NCBI GenBank assembly: GCA_964016875.1
Contig: OZ024735.1
Coordinates: 13,183,699 to 13,247,698 of the forward strand
DNA: 64,000 nt
Direction: 5' to 3'
Source of the DNA: Fallopia convolvulus
Lineage: Eukaryota > Streptophyta > Magnoliopsida > Caryophyllales > Polygonaceae
Both the position numbers and the translations under genes were made by a program. The notes beneath the pieces are model-generated. The model searched no databases, had not been told where the DNA came from, and was given only the letters and a program-made list of their open reading frames with translations. This document shows positions 43,443 through 53,996 of this stretch, piece by piece. How positions within the stretch are numbered: the first letter of the stretch is position 1; each line of letters opens with the position of its first letter.

Positions 43443-44979
43443 ATGCCAGCTAAAGGACGCCGAGTTATCTCTAATCCAGTAGTAGACTCTGAACCCGAGC
43501 GATCCTTTCACAACAGATTACGAGAAAACAAAGCAATGGCAACCACTAAAGAGATGGCTCAACGGATGGCCGCTCTTTAGAGGCAGATGGAGGTGTTACA
43601 AGCTGATCGAGACGCTGCTACTACTGCCGCTGAACGTGAACGAGAGCACACTGTCCGTCTGCAGAGCAGTTGAATGCCTATCCAAGAAATGCTAAACAGT
43701 ACATGCATCCAGAACTGAGGGTGCCAGAATCTGCAATAGTTCTCCCAGAAATAGAGAAGACTTTTGAGATCAAATCTCAATTCATATTCTTGCTTAAAAT
43801 ATCTCAATTTGAAGGGAAACTAAGTGTCTGCCCAATAGAACATATTAAAAACTTTATTGATTTATGTGACACTATTTTTGATGACGGTGTCTTTCTTGAA
43901 TATGTTTTGTTAAAACCTTTGAAGTGGTCTCTTACAGGAAAGGCCCTGAGCTGGTTAAAGAGCCTACCTCCTAGGTCGATAAGGACTTGGAAAGCTTTGC
44001 ATGACTTGTTCTTGACAAAGTTCTTCTCTCCTTCCAAGACCATGGAGCTAAAGAAGCGCATCACCTCCTTCCACCAGCTACCTAATGAGACCTTTGTGGA
44101 GATATGGGAGAGATTCAACGAGATCCTTAGACAGTGCCCTACCCATGGGCAACCACAATATGTGCTCCAAGAAATCTTCTTCCAAGGGATCAATGTTGAG
44201 ACGAAAAACAGCATCAACGTGCACACTGCTTGCGGTTTTATTGAGATGGATCCCGATGAGATGTGTCCATTGCTTGACAAATTGACCAATTATGATGCAA
44301 TGTATGGAGTGCAACAAGCCCAACAGCCCCAACGGAGGCTCCACAATCCGAACAAGGATGAGGTCGATCCTGAAGTGAAGCACCAATTGTTGCCAGATGA
44401 GATCAACCGCCTGAAGAAGCAGGTAAGTTATCTTAAATCATCTCCTTCTTGTCAAGAATGTGGGTCTCAATCCCATTCTACTTCTGCCTGCACTAACTTG
44501 CAACTGGTCCGTACTGTTGAGGCATATGAAGAAGCAAACTATATGAGGGGTCCATATAAGAACCAAGGTAATACTTTTTATGCAGGGAGAAATAACAATC
44601 AGCCCACCTGGGGCAACTATGGCCAAAGGAGCCAACCTCCTCATCTAGATCAGAGGGTTCCACCTTATAGACCCCCGGGATATCAAGAGACGCCATCATG
44701 GGTGCAAGTACTTCATGAAGGGATCAGTGGAGTGAAGAATGAAATCAATGGAGTCCAAGATAACCTCAAAAATCAAATGAAATGGTGGGGAGAATTCGAG
44801 AACTGGAAGAAGAGAGTTGACTCACAACTAGGTAACCTTGTTGTACAAATTCTGAGACCTCAAGGGCAACTTCCAGGCTGCCCCGAAGAGAGCCCGAGAG
44901 GACAAATAGCAGTTGTACACCTCAGGAGCGGAAAGACACTACCGAACAGTGCCAAGGCCAAAGACAACAAGGTCAATAC
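43443..44979 (+). pseudogene. gag: Unit H gag (Athila type)
   Basis: It starts MPAKGRRVISNPVVDSEPE at 43443 and meets TAG at 43578. A coiled-coil-like segment follows in frame and then a shift near 43665. From 43670 the frame is open with NAYPRNAKQYMHPELRVPE, the full retrotransposon gag core (LKPLKWSLTGKALSWLKSLPP ... FFSPSKTMELKKRITSFHQ ... QCPTHG), a zinc finger CQECGSQSHSTSAC near 44450 and a Gln/Pro-rich tail. The frame continues into the LTR of unit F at 44980 and stops only at 45490, so the apparent 606-residue protein is a chimera. Unit G lacks about 84 residues of the gag core that H retains. Confidence 0.88.
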
Positions 44980-45870
44980 TGATGTGAGTCCATCGACGAC
45001 CCAACCAACAATCGAGTCCGAGTACGCGCCGGAACACTCGGAGCCACGGCCTGCCCTTGGCGCGCCCTTGCGTGGGGCTGGTGTGCCCTTACAAGCGACT
45101 GGAGGCACGCCCTTGCAAGGGGCTGGCGCGCCTTGCGCTACGTCGGATCCCGACCTTGATGTTGCCAAATCGTCGGGCACTTTTGATGGCGCCTTGTCCT
45201 ATGACTCAAGTGAGGAATATAGCTCGAAAGACAAGCCCGTGGTGCATGAGCAAGGGAAATCTACAATAGGACAAGCAACTAAGGCCGGAATTCGAGGCGC
45301 TAGGAAGCCGAGTCAAGAAGCCACGCCCTATCTTGGGCGTATCACGCGATTCCGAGCTAAAGCAATGCTTTGTCAAGTTCAAGAGGAGTTCATGGGTCGT
45401 GGGTTTCCGAAGGTATATCAAGAGGAAGGGTGGAGTCTTATGATACATCATGGTTCATTAAGTGACAATTTAACGGTTAAGGACGATTAATGTGTTCTTG
45501 GTTTTTATGTGTTATTTTTGTAATTTTCTTTAAGTGAGGGGGCTGATTTTGTGAGGCTTGTTGTCTAGGTTATATGGCCAGCCACCCCCCTCCTCCCTTG
45601 GTAGACTTGAAGGAAATTTCCTTGTTTCCTTTACTTGTTTCGAATCAAATTGCTTGCTTGTTTTCTTTGTTCAATCTCTTGTTAGAGCGTTGGTGTGTAA
45701 TATCCTACGTTCTTGCAATATAGTTTGCTCATTTCTTGGTGATTCATATCCAAGGATTGAGCATCCATATCCCTCATCATCTCCATCAACCCACGTTCCA
45801 AGGCAAGGAGTTTCTGAGTTCTCTTGGCGATTTCTTTGCACCATCTTCATCTTCAACGATCCGGCCATCA
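44980..45870 (+). repeat. 5' LTR of unit F
   Basis: It starts TGATGTGAGTCCATC and ends CGATCCGGCCATCA. The first ~510 bp are open in the pol-tail frame, which fuses by chance with H gag. A GC-rich section with GGCGCGCC and CCCTTGCAAGGGG palindromes encodes a Gly/Ala/Pro repeat. Confidence 0.9.
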
Positions 45871-45872
45871 AG

Positions 45873-45885
45873 TGGTATCAGAGCC
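45873..45885 (+). other. Primer binding site of unit F, tRNA-Met type
   Basis: TGGTATCAGAGCC lies two bases after the LTR end. Confidence 0.9.
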
Positions 45886-46380
45886 ACACGAAGGTATCGC
45901 CATATAATCCTTGTTTCGAACTTGAAATTCTACATGTTGCAAGTCTCTTGGTCGAAATTCACTTTATGTGTTGCGAGACATTTGTGTGTTGTTTGTTGTC
46001 TTGTGTTGAGTGGGAATTGTTGTCCTTGTTTGTTGTTGTTCTTGGCTGTATTTGATGAGCATCCATGGATGAAATTCTGCTCGAAAATCCCATGGATAAG
46101 AACACCAAAGGTTCTCAAAATTTTAGTAGTTGAAGGGTTGTTTCTCTATCTTGATTAATGCCTTCAATTAGTAGTTGATTTGAATGAGTCTTGGCTGATT
46201 TTTGTGTGCTGAAAAACGTGGATTGGTGTGTCAAAAATCAGCCTTAATCCGTTTCATTACATGCTTGTTGAATGGTTCCGTGCTAGGATACGGGAACGAC
46301 ACCAAGACGGAACATCTTGTGTTGTGGTTTGAGTTGTCTTTGAAATCTTTTGCTAAATCAAAAACAGAAAAGAAATCAGA

Positions 46381-46495
46381 AAAACCTTGCCGGCGGCGTA
46401 AAGCTAATAAGGGGCCAGGCACAGAAAAAAAGATTAAGACTAGAAAAACCTTGCCCGGCGGCGTAAAGCTAATAACGGGTCGAGCACGAAAAGAG
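46381..46495 (+). repeat. Tandem duplication of about 62 bp in the unit F leader
   Basis: AAAACCTTGCCGGCGGCGTA at 46381 recurs at about 46445 with one extra C; both copies continue with AAGCTAATAA and GGG.C.GGCAC/GGGTCGAGCAC. Confidence 0.8.
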
Positions 46496-46543
46496 TAGTC
46501 AAATCGTAGAGCCTAGCAAAGGCCTAAAAATTTTCTATACTTG

Positions 46544-48553
46544 ATGCTTGTTGTTCTTGGTGGTTTAGTAGCTTCCTGGCATTGTTCTCTTAGACAAGTG
46601 TGTGGTGAGTCTTTTATTTTCTTTGTCCTTTGTTTTCCTTTGTATACTTGCAACTTGTCGGATTTTCATCTCGGGCAAGTCTTGGTGGTTATTTCAAGTG
46701 CACTCTATACCTTTATTTTTGTCGTGGTTGTTAAGATCACAAGTGTAGGTGACAGAAAGGACAAAAAACAGGTTGAAGAGACGTCCACTAACTCGGTGGA
46801 AGCCATGTTGCTCTCTATGCAAAAATCCTTGCAAGCTATGGAGACTCGTTTTGCTGATTTGGAGAGTCAAGTTCAAGGTCGAGATGATGGAACACGGGTG
46901 CCTCAATCGGGAGCTCCACCAAGTGTGTTACAAAGTGCTAATCAGGTGGAGTTGTTGCACGAAGAGGCCTCGACATCTTACTTGCCAAATACGGAGGCTC
47001 TAGGTTCACTCGGTTTGAGTACTTCCATGGGAGCCATCCCTCCTTATGTTCCTCCTGAGAGCTTCCACAATCCACATTCCGTGGCCAATTCCGGGGTAAG
47101 GCCTTCATTTGCTACATTTCCGAATAATATTCCTATTGGTTCTACTAACGTTTCAGGTTATGGAGCTCCATACTATCAAGAAGCCAACCCTACCATGGCC
47201 ACCAATTTTACCCCACCAGCCATGCACCTTCCAAGGCGCAGCCAAACTCCACGAGGACCGGCCTATGGATCCGCCGGGCAGCCTTGGCAAGGCGCACCGG
47301 TGCATTACGGGGAGCGGCCCCGGGATCCCCATCAAGGCATAAAGTTGAACGTGCCAACCTTTGCGGGAACATCCGACGTCGATGCATGCCTTGATTGGCT
47401 TGCCAAGATGGAGTCCATCTTTGATTTTTATGGATACGATGATGCCCGACGAGTGGCCATGGCTGCCATCCATTTCACCGATTTTGCCTATCAATGGTGG
47501 CTCGAGGATAAGGCCCTGAGGAGAACATGCCGGATGCCACAAATCAATACTTGGCAAGATCTAAGAGAGGCTTTAGAGGAGCGGTTCGTGCCTCAAGACT
47601 ACAGGGAACGAATCCATGCTAAGTTGGAACAAGTGCGCCAAGGAAACCGGTCTCCTGACGAGTTCTACAACGAGCTGCATATGCTCATCTTTCATTCCGG
47701 AATGCAATTCCTTGACGGGTATGTGATTTCTAAATTTGTCAATGGATTAAATTCGGAACTAAAAAATGTTGTGTTTATGCAGCACTTTAGTAGGGGTACC
47801 GATGTTGAACAAGCGCTTCATTACACCAACCACATTTACAAGCACCTTGCTCAACGACGCTCAAGTTCTACCACTTCTCGGGCATGGAAACCATCCTCCA
47901 CGGGTCCTAGGGTGCCACCGAATCAGTTCAAGAAGCCGGAGATTAGGAAGGATGTGGTTCCTCAACCAAGGAAAGATTTCCCTCCACGTCCTCGGCAAGA
48001 AGGAGGAGAACGGGCTAGCGATGTGAAGTGTTTCAAGTGCCTTGGCCATGGGCACTATGCTAGGAATTGTCCCAATGAACGGAAGGTTCTTCTTAACGCC
48101 CAAGGGGAGTACGAGTACGAGGATGAAGGGGCTGCGGAAGAGGAAGAGGAGAGCCTCGAGTTTGAAGAAGACGAGCTCCATGTCACCGCCGAGGATGGAG
48201 AGTGCTTTGTGGTCCAACGAACGCTCTTCATGACGGAGAACACCACCACACCTAGTCAACGGGAAGTTATCTTTCACACTCGATGCAAAATCATAGATAA
48301 GGTATGTAGTGTGATTATCGATAGCGGATCTTGTTGTAATATTATTAGTCAAGAGTTGGTGGATCGTTTTTCTTTGCAAACTACTTGTCATCCTTTACCT
48401 TATCCCTTGTGTTGGTTGAATTCTAACGCCCCTATCCAAGTCAAGGAGAGGGCTCGTATTTGTTTTTCTATAGGGCCATACAAGGACGAGGTTGAGTGTG
48501 ATGTGGTTCTGATGACCGCTTGGCATCTCCTTTTGGGACGCCCTTGGAAATAA
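46544..48553 (+). CDS. gag: Unit F gag-protease (open to the protease end)
   Basis: The frame is open from ATG 46544 to TAA 48551. A more likely start is the in-frame ATG at 46805 (MLLSMQKSLQAMETRF), since the residues before it are hydrophobic leader-like sequence with no family match. Gag core is from about 47340 (NVPTFAGTSDVDACLDWLAKME ... YQWWLED ... DEFYNELHMLIF), zinc knuckle CFKCLGHGHYARNC at about 48030-48070, an acidic stretch, then protease with intact IIDSGSCCNIIS near 48315 and HLLLGRPWK at the stop. A retroviral-type particle protein plus processing enzyme would be made. It is the least damaged ORF of the three CRM-like elements. Only the protease tail is cut off by the stop. Confidence 0.85.
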   Translation: MLVVLGGLVASWHCSLRQVCGESFIFFVLCFPLYTCNLSDFHLGQVLVVISSALYTFIFVVVVKITSVGDRKDKKQVEETSTNSVEAMLLSMQKSLQAMETRFADLESQVQGRDDGTRVPQSGAPPSVLQSANQVELLHEEASTSYLPNTEALGSLGLSTSMGAIPPYVPPESFHNPHSVANSGVRPSFATFPNNIPIGSTNVSGYGAPYYQEANPTMATNFTPPAMHLPRRSQTPRGPAYGSAGQPWQGAPVHYGERPRDPHQGIKLNVPTFAGTSDVDACLDWLAKMESIFDFYGYDDARRVAMAAIHFTDFAYQWWLEDKALRRTCRMPQINTWQDLREALEERFVPQDYRERIHAKLEQVRQGNRSPDEFYNELHMLIFHSGMQFLDGYVISKFVNGLNSELKNVVFMQHFSRGTDVEQALHYTNHIYKHLAQRRSSSTTSRAWKPSSTGPRVPPNQFKKPEIRKDVVPQPRKDFPPRPRQEGGERASDVKCFKCLGHGHYARNCPNERKVLLNAQGEYEYEDEGAAEEEEESLEFEEDELHVTAEDGECFVVQRTLFMTENTTTPSQREVIFHTRCKIIDKVCSVIIDSGSCCNIISQELVDRFSLQTTCHPLPYPLCWLNSNAPIQVKERARICFSIGPYKDEVECDVVLMTAWHLLLGRPWK

Positions 48554-48693
48554 GAGAAGGGAGCTATTCATGACGGCGTATCCAATGAGTATCACTTTCA
48601 AATGGAGGGAAAGAAGGTGACGTTGCACCCGATGACTCCCCATGAAATTATGTTTGATCACGCAGCTAAGGAACAAAGAAAGAATCATGCACT

Positions 48694-49630
48694 TTGAGAG
48701 GAAAGAAGGACAAGAAGCTAGCTCTAGGCGGCCCTTCTACACCCTTGCTTTTGGCCAAACCGAAGGAGATAATTCTTACATTCAAGGGAAGTGGAGTTTG
48801 TCTTTTACTTGTTTTTCAAGAGTCTTATTTATCTTCCCAAGAATTAGTTGATCTTCCTCCTCCCATTTCTAATCTTTTGCAGGACTTTGAGGAGCTTTTC
48901 CAAGAAGAGGTGCCAACGGGACTCCCACCGCTACGGGGAATAGAGCATCAAATCGATTTTGTTACCGGCGCCACTCTACCGAACCGTCCAGCCTATCGAG
49001 CCAATCCCGAGGAGACAAAGGAGCTTCAAAGACAAGTCCAAGAGCTCCTAGATAAAGGCTGTGTGCATGAGAGCCTCAGCCCGTGTGTCATTCCCGTCAT
49101 TCTAGTGCCTAAGAAGGACGACACATGGAGGATGTGCGTCGATTGTCGGGCGATCAACAACATCACCATCAAGTATCGCCATCCAATTCCGAGGCTTGAG
49201 GGCATGCTTGATGAGCTTCATGGGGCGAGTCTCTTCTCCAAAATTGATCTTAAAAGCGGATACCATCAAATAAGAATGATGGAGGGAGATGAATGGAAGA
49301 CGGGGTTCAAAACCAAGCAGGGCCTCTACGAGTGGTTGGTTATGCCCTTTGGGTTAACCAACGCTCCTAGCACTTTCATGCGCTTGATGAACCACGTCCT
49401 CCGTCCTTTTTGTTGGTATGTTTGTGGTTGTGTACTTTGATAGTATATTGATTACATCCATGATTTATCATCCCATGTCGAGCACCTTAGGCAAGTGCTT
49501 GATGCTTTGAAAAGGGAGCGCGTATTTGCTAACTTCAAGAAGTGCCACTTTTGCTCGGATCACATGGTATTTCTTGGTTTTGTTGTGAGTAGGAATGGAC
49601 TAAAGTGGACTAAGAGAAGGTGAAGGCGAT
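48694..49630 (+). pseudogene. Unit F reverse transcriptase (frameshifted, changed active site)
   Basis: It is open from about 48694 with GIEHQIDFVTGATLPNRPAYRANPEETKEL, CVDCRAINNITIKYRHPIPRLEGML, KIDLKSGYHQI and LVMPFGLTNAPSTFMRLMNHVLR. A shift near 49410 follows. The catalytic box then reads YFDS at about 49435, where the sister units have YFDD, and another shift follows near 49455. The RT end (HFCSDHMVFLGFVVSRNGLK) is recognisable to about 49610. Confidence 0.88.
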
Positions 49631-49636
49631 TCAAGA

Positions 49637-51516
49637 ATGGCCAACACCGACAACCATGACACAATCCGGAGCTTCCTTGGGTTAGCCGGATTTTTCTGCC
49701 GGTTTTTCCGAGATTTTAGTACCTTGGTTGCGCCCTTAACCTTCCTTACTAAGAAGAATGTTCCATTTACTTGGGGAGAGACGCAAGAAGAAGCTGTTGC
49801 AACCCTTAAGGCTAAGTTGACACAAGCGCCGTTGTTGGCCCTTCCCGACTTTGGCAAGATGTTTGAGATAGAGTGTGATGCATCGGGAATCGGGCTCGGC
49901 GGGTTACTTGTGCAAGAAGGGAGGCCTATAGCATATTATAGTGAGAAGTTAGGGGGAGCCGAGCTCAAGTACACAATGTACGACAAAGAGCTACTTGCTC
50001 TTGTCCGAGTTCTACGGGCGTGGGCGCATTATCTTTTGCCTCGGGAGTTTGTCATCCATTCCGACCACGAGGCGTTGAAGTACTTGAGAGGGCAAGCAAA
50101 ACTGAACCGAAGGCATGCCAAATGGGTGGAGTTCATTGAATCCTTTCCCTATGTCATCAAGCACAAGAAAGGCAAGAACAATGTCGTCGCCGACGCGGTG
50201 TCGCAGAGGTACGCTCTCTTATCTTTACTTGATGCTCGATTGCTTGGTTTTTCTTTTATGAAGGAGTTGTATGCTCATTATTCTGAATTTGGTGAAATAT
50301 TTCATGCTTGTTTGAAGGCAGGGAGTCGGGATCAATTCTACTTGCATGAGGGTTTTCTTTTTAAGGGAACTCGCTTGTGTGTGCCTAGTGGTTCGGTTAG
50401 GCGTTTGCTCGTCCAAGAGGCCCATGGTGGCGGCCTCATGGGACACTTTGGTGTTATGAAAACTTTGCATATGATTAGGGAGCATTTTTATTGGCCTCAC
50501 ATGCTTAGGTCGGTAGAGAAATTTTGTGCTTCATGTGTTGTATGTTTACGTGCAAAGTTTAAGGTGCACCCTCACGGTTTGTATACACCTTTGCCTATTC
50601 CTTGTGCACCATGGGAGGATATTTCTACTGATTTTGTTTTGGGGTTACTTAGGACAAAAAGGGGTAGTGACTCTATCTTTGTGGTGGTTGATCGATTTTC
50701 TAAGATGGCACATTTTGTTGCTTGCCACAAAACCGATGATGCTACTAATGTTGCTACTCTGTTCTTTGGTAATATTATTTGGATGCATGGTGTCCCTAAG
50801 TCAATTGTTTCTAACCGTGATGTAAAATTTTTGAGTTTCTTTTGGAAGACGCTTTGGTCAAAGCTAGGAATTAAGCTCTTATTTTCTACTACTTGCCACC
50901 CGCAAACGGATGAGCAAACCGAGGTCGTTAATCGTACCCTTGGTGCCTTGTTGCGTTCTATTTTGAAAACTAACTTGCGCAGGTGGGAAGAGTGTCTTCC
51001 TTTCATTGAATTTGCTTACAATAGGTCCATTCATTCTGCTACAATGAAGACGCCTTTTGAAGTGGTGTATGGGCACAATCCCGTTACACCACTTGATCTA
51101 GCGCCCTATGCCATTACCGATCGAGAGAGTCGTGAAGGACGTGACCAAGCTGAGTATATTAAGTAGATTCATGATGATACTCTCCTTCAATTGGAGAGGC
51201 GTACATTGCAATACAAGCGCCAAGCTGATAGAGGGCGCTAAGAGCTGATTTTTGAACCCGGCGACCTTGTCTTGGTTGATTTGAGAAAGGACAGGTTTCC
51301 CACTCTTCGGAATTCTAATCTTAAGACGTGTGGAGATGGACCATTTTAGGTTTTAGAGCGCATCAACGACAATGCTTACAAGCTTGATCTTCCTTCGAAT
51401 TATGGTGTCCATGAGGTATTCAACGTATCCGATCTTGTTCCTTATTTTTCTAACGATGATGTTGAGTTTCAGCAGGATCCAGGTTCGAGGAGGAACCCTT
51501 TTCAAGGGGAGGATGA
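49637..51516 (+). pseudogene. Unit F RNase H and integrase
   Basis: RNase H: ECDASGIGLGG, YYSEKLGGAELKY, HSDHEALKYLRG, NVVADAVSQRY (usual ALSRR changed). Integrase: zinc domain HGGGLMGHFG ... CASCVVCLRAKFK, first Asp in STDFVLGLL, then VSNRDVKFLS where the family has VSDRD, so the second catalytic Asp is probably lost. Glu is present in DEQTEVVNRT. TAG at 51164 ends the open frame, then two more stops (near 51241 and 51349) precede the C-terminal domain (FEPGDLV...DNAYKLDLPSNYGV). The same frame goes on into the 3' LTR. Confidence 0.9.
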
Positions 51517-52386
51517 TGATGTGAATCCATCGACGACCGAACCAACAATTGAGTCCGAGTACGCGCCGGAACACTCGGAGCCACGGCCTGCCCTTGGCGC
51601 GCCCTTGCGTGGGGCTGGTGTGCCCTTACAAGCGACTGGAGGCACGCCCTTGCAAGGGGCTGGCGCGCCTTGCGCTACGTCGGATCCCGACCTTGATGTT
51701 GCCAAATCGTCGGGCACTTTTGATGGCGCCTTGACCTATGACTCAAGTGAGGAATATAGCTCGAAAGACAATCCCTTGGTGCATGAGAAAGGGAAGTCTA
51801 CATTAGGAAAAGCAACTAAGGCCGGAAGCCGAGGCGCTAGGAAGCCAAGTCAAGAAGCCACGCCCTATCTTGGGGGTATCATGCGGTTCCGAGCTAAAGA
51901 AATACTTTGTCAAGTTCAAGAGGAGCTCATGGGTCGTGGGTTTCCGAAGGGATATCAAGAGGAAGGGTGGAATCTTATGATACATCATGGTTCGTTAAGT
52001 GACAATTTAGCGGTTAAGGACGATTAATGTGTTCTCGGTTTTTATGGGTTGTTTTTGTAATTTTCTTTAAGTGAGGGGCTGATTTTGTGAGGCTTGTTAT
52101 CTAGGTTATATGGCCGGCCACCCCCCCCCCCTCTTACTTGTTTCCTTTACTTGTTTTCAATCAAATTTCTTGCTTGTTTTCTTCGTTTAATCTCTTGTTA
52201 GAGCGTTGGTGCGTAATATCCGACGTTCTTGCAATCTAGTTTGCTCATTTCTTGGTGAATCATATCCAAAGATTGAGCATCCATATCCCTCGTCATCTCT
52301 ATCAACCCACGTTCCAAGGCAAGGAGTTTCCGAGTTCGCTTAGCGATTTCTTTGCACCATCTTCATCTTCAACGATCCGGCCATCA
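51517..52386 (+). repeat. 3' LTR of unit F, encoding the end of pol
   Basis: It is 870 bp, and the start TGATGTGAATCC is preceded by AAGGGGAGGATGA. The pol frame is open from 51350 through the LTR to TAA at 52025 and encodes GGIMRFRAK, corresponding to GRITRFRAK in the 5' copy. It is several percent diverged from the 5' LTR. Confidence 0.9.
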
Positions 52387-52565
52387 AATATCGAGGATGA
52401 TGCTCCAACCAGGCTCGATAACGAGCCAAACAAGGTCGATACCGTGCCCAAAGACCTCGGTACCGATGCTCCCCAGGTCGATAACGATCCCAATCCAGGT
52501 AAGTCCTCGATACAGAGTCACTCCCTTAGGTCGTGGCTCGGTACCGACCCCCTAGGGTCGGTATC
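52387..52565 (+). pseudogene. Unit H gag-protease linker, with palindromic motif array
   Basis: It translates as IEDDAPTRLDNEPNKVDTVPKDLGTDAPQVD and further Asp/Pro-rich sequence. The DNA contains GGTCGATACCG, CTCGGTACCGA, AGGTCGATAACGA and CTCGGTACCGACC in about 170 bp. Unit G is inserted in the last copy (GGGTCG|GTATC). Confidence 0.75.
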
Positions 52566-53978
52566 TGATCGCCTCTCACGATGTGCGAGGGTCAAGAGAT
52601 ACAAATTATAACCCGACCCCGTTGTAGTACGTGGTGGGTGTCGAACACTCGGGAAGTCTACTCGATCGATGTGCCTTGATACTAGGAAGCTAGAAAGGAG
52701 AGCATAAAACAAGGAAAATAAAGAAAACAGTCGGGACCGACACTGAGGTCACGTCGGGCCCGAGGTTGGCGACAAGAGGAAGTCGGGACCGACACTGGGT
52801 AAGTCGGGCCCGAGGTAGCTGGGGATGTCGAACTCAAAGATTTCAAAAGTAGATCTTGGGCTCTTGGGTTCCTTCCCTAGTAGATTAAGGCTTTTCCACC
52901 CCAATTCAGGCAATGAGTGATGATCGGACTAGGATCGAGTGCTTTCGCCCTCGTTCCAACCACATCTACACCTCGATCCATGGGGAAATCCCCTTCGAAG
53001 CAAGGTCTTGAGATTGACACATGTTCACTTTCGCTACTTTGCCAATCTCAAGCCTTGATTCCCGACTTTCGCAAGGAATTGTAGCTTGATGTAGAGTGGG
53101 TTCCTTAGATCAAACACTCAAGGCTATGGAATTGGGGTTTCTAGCCTAAACCTAGCTAGGGTTTTCCCCCATAACCCAAGATCAAGGAGATCTACTCCAT
53201 GTGACAAGCAAAGAAAGCAATCAAATCAAAAGAGAAAGCAATCATCATAATCAAACTCAAAACAAAGCAAGGGTTCATTCAAATCCAAAGCAATCCACAA
53301 ATTCAATTCAAGGGTTTTCAAATCCACAAGATCAAAGCAAATCAAAGCTAAACAATCAACAAAACCTCTCAAGTCTTCCTCCTCCTTGGCCGATTCTCTC
53401 TCTCTTCCTCCTCTTCTCCTTCATCCTTGCTCTCCAAGTATCCTCTTGGCTCCCTTGGAACCCCCCTTTTTTTTGTGTGTGAGGGAACCCCTTCTTAGAA
53501 GACAAGAGGGCCTTTTATGGATTAAATGAGGGGCAAAAGTGGAAGTTCACAAATTCGTGCCTTGGAGCCCAAGTAGTCCGCTGACCGACTCGGCCCGACA
53601 CGGAGGAACCTCGGGCCCGAGGTACTGTGCTACTCGCTCCGAGGTTGGAAACATCAAAGTCGGGCCCGACGTTGTTGCATCTCGGTCCTGACCTCGTTCC
53701 ACCTTCTTCTTAGTTGGCTTCTCTTGTTCTTCTTCATGGCTTGCTTCTCTCTTTCCCGCTTTAACTCGGCCTTTGCTCCATGTCTCGACCCTCCTTCAAA
53801 TCCATCCTTGATTCATGCCAAATTACCTACAAAACACATAAAAGGTGCGTAGTCTCCGAATCTCATAGAAATACGGGAACTAAGCTAAAAAGGAACAAAA
53901 CGCACAAGAAAAGGGGAAAAAGAAACATATTTACAAAGGAAATCACATATGAAAACACCACCAAATAGAGAGACATCA
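52566..53978 (-). repeat. 3' LTR of unit G (left)
   Basis: It is bounded by TGATCGCC...GACATCA on the plus strand. It carries four TCGGGCCCGA copies (52750-52820 and 53610-53680) and GTCGGGACCGACACTG units. It also has a polypurine/polypyrimidine-rich middle. Confidence 0.95.
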
Positions 53979-53996
53979 AAATACCCCATACTTAAA
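53979..53996 (-). other. Polypurine tract of unit G
   Basis: On the minus strand it reads TTTAAGTATGGGGTATTT and abuts the LTR. The same wording precedes the unit H LTR at 41768. Confidence 0.85.

Larger units (their letters stand above)
44980..52386 (+). mobile_element. Unit F: CRM-like Ty3/gypsy chromovirus
   Basis: The LTRs are 44980-45870 and 51517-52386. The TSD is AATAC (44975-44979) and AATAT (52387-52391). A tRNA-Met type PBS lies at 45873, and a polypurine-like tract AAGGGGAGGATGA precedes the 3' LTR. Coding order is gag-protease, RT, RNase H, integrase, and the last part continues into the 3' LTR to 52027. It is related to units D and E. It is inactivated by frameshifts in RT, a changed RT catalytic box, a changed integrase Asp and stops near the end of pol. 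Confidence 0.92.

Noticed and set aside
53201..53482. Plus-strand gene in the unit G LTR
   Set aside because: LTR sequence, present in both LTR copies; Lys/Ser/Asn-rich and Pro/Leu-rich runs reflect composition.
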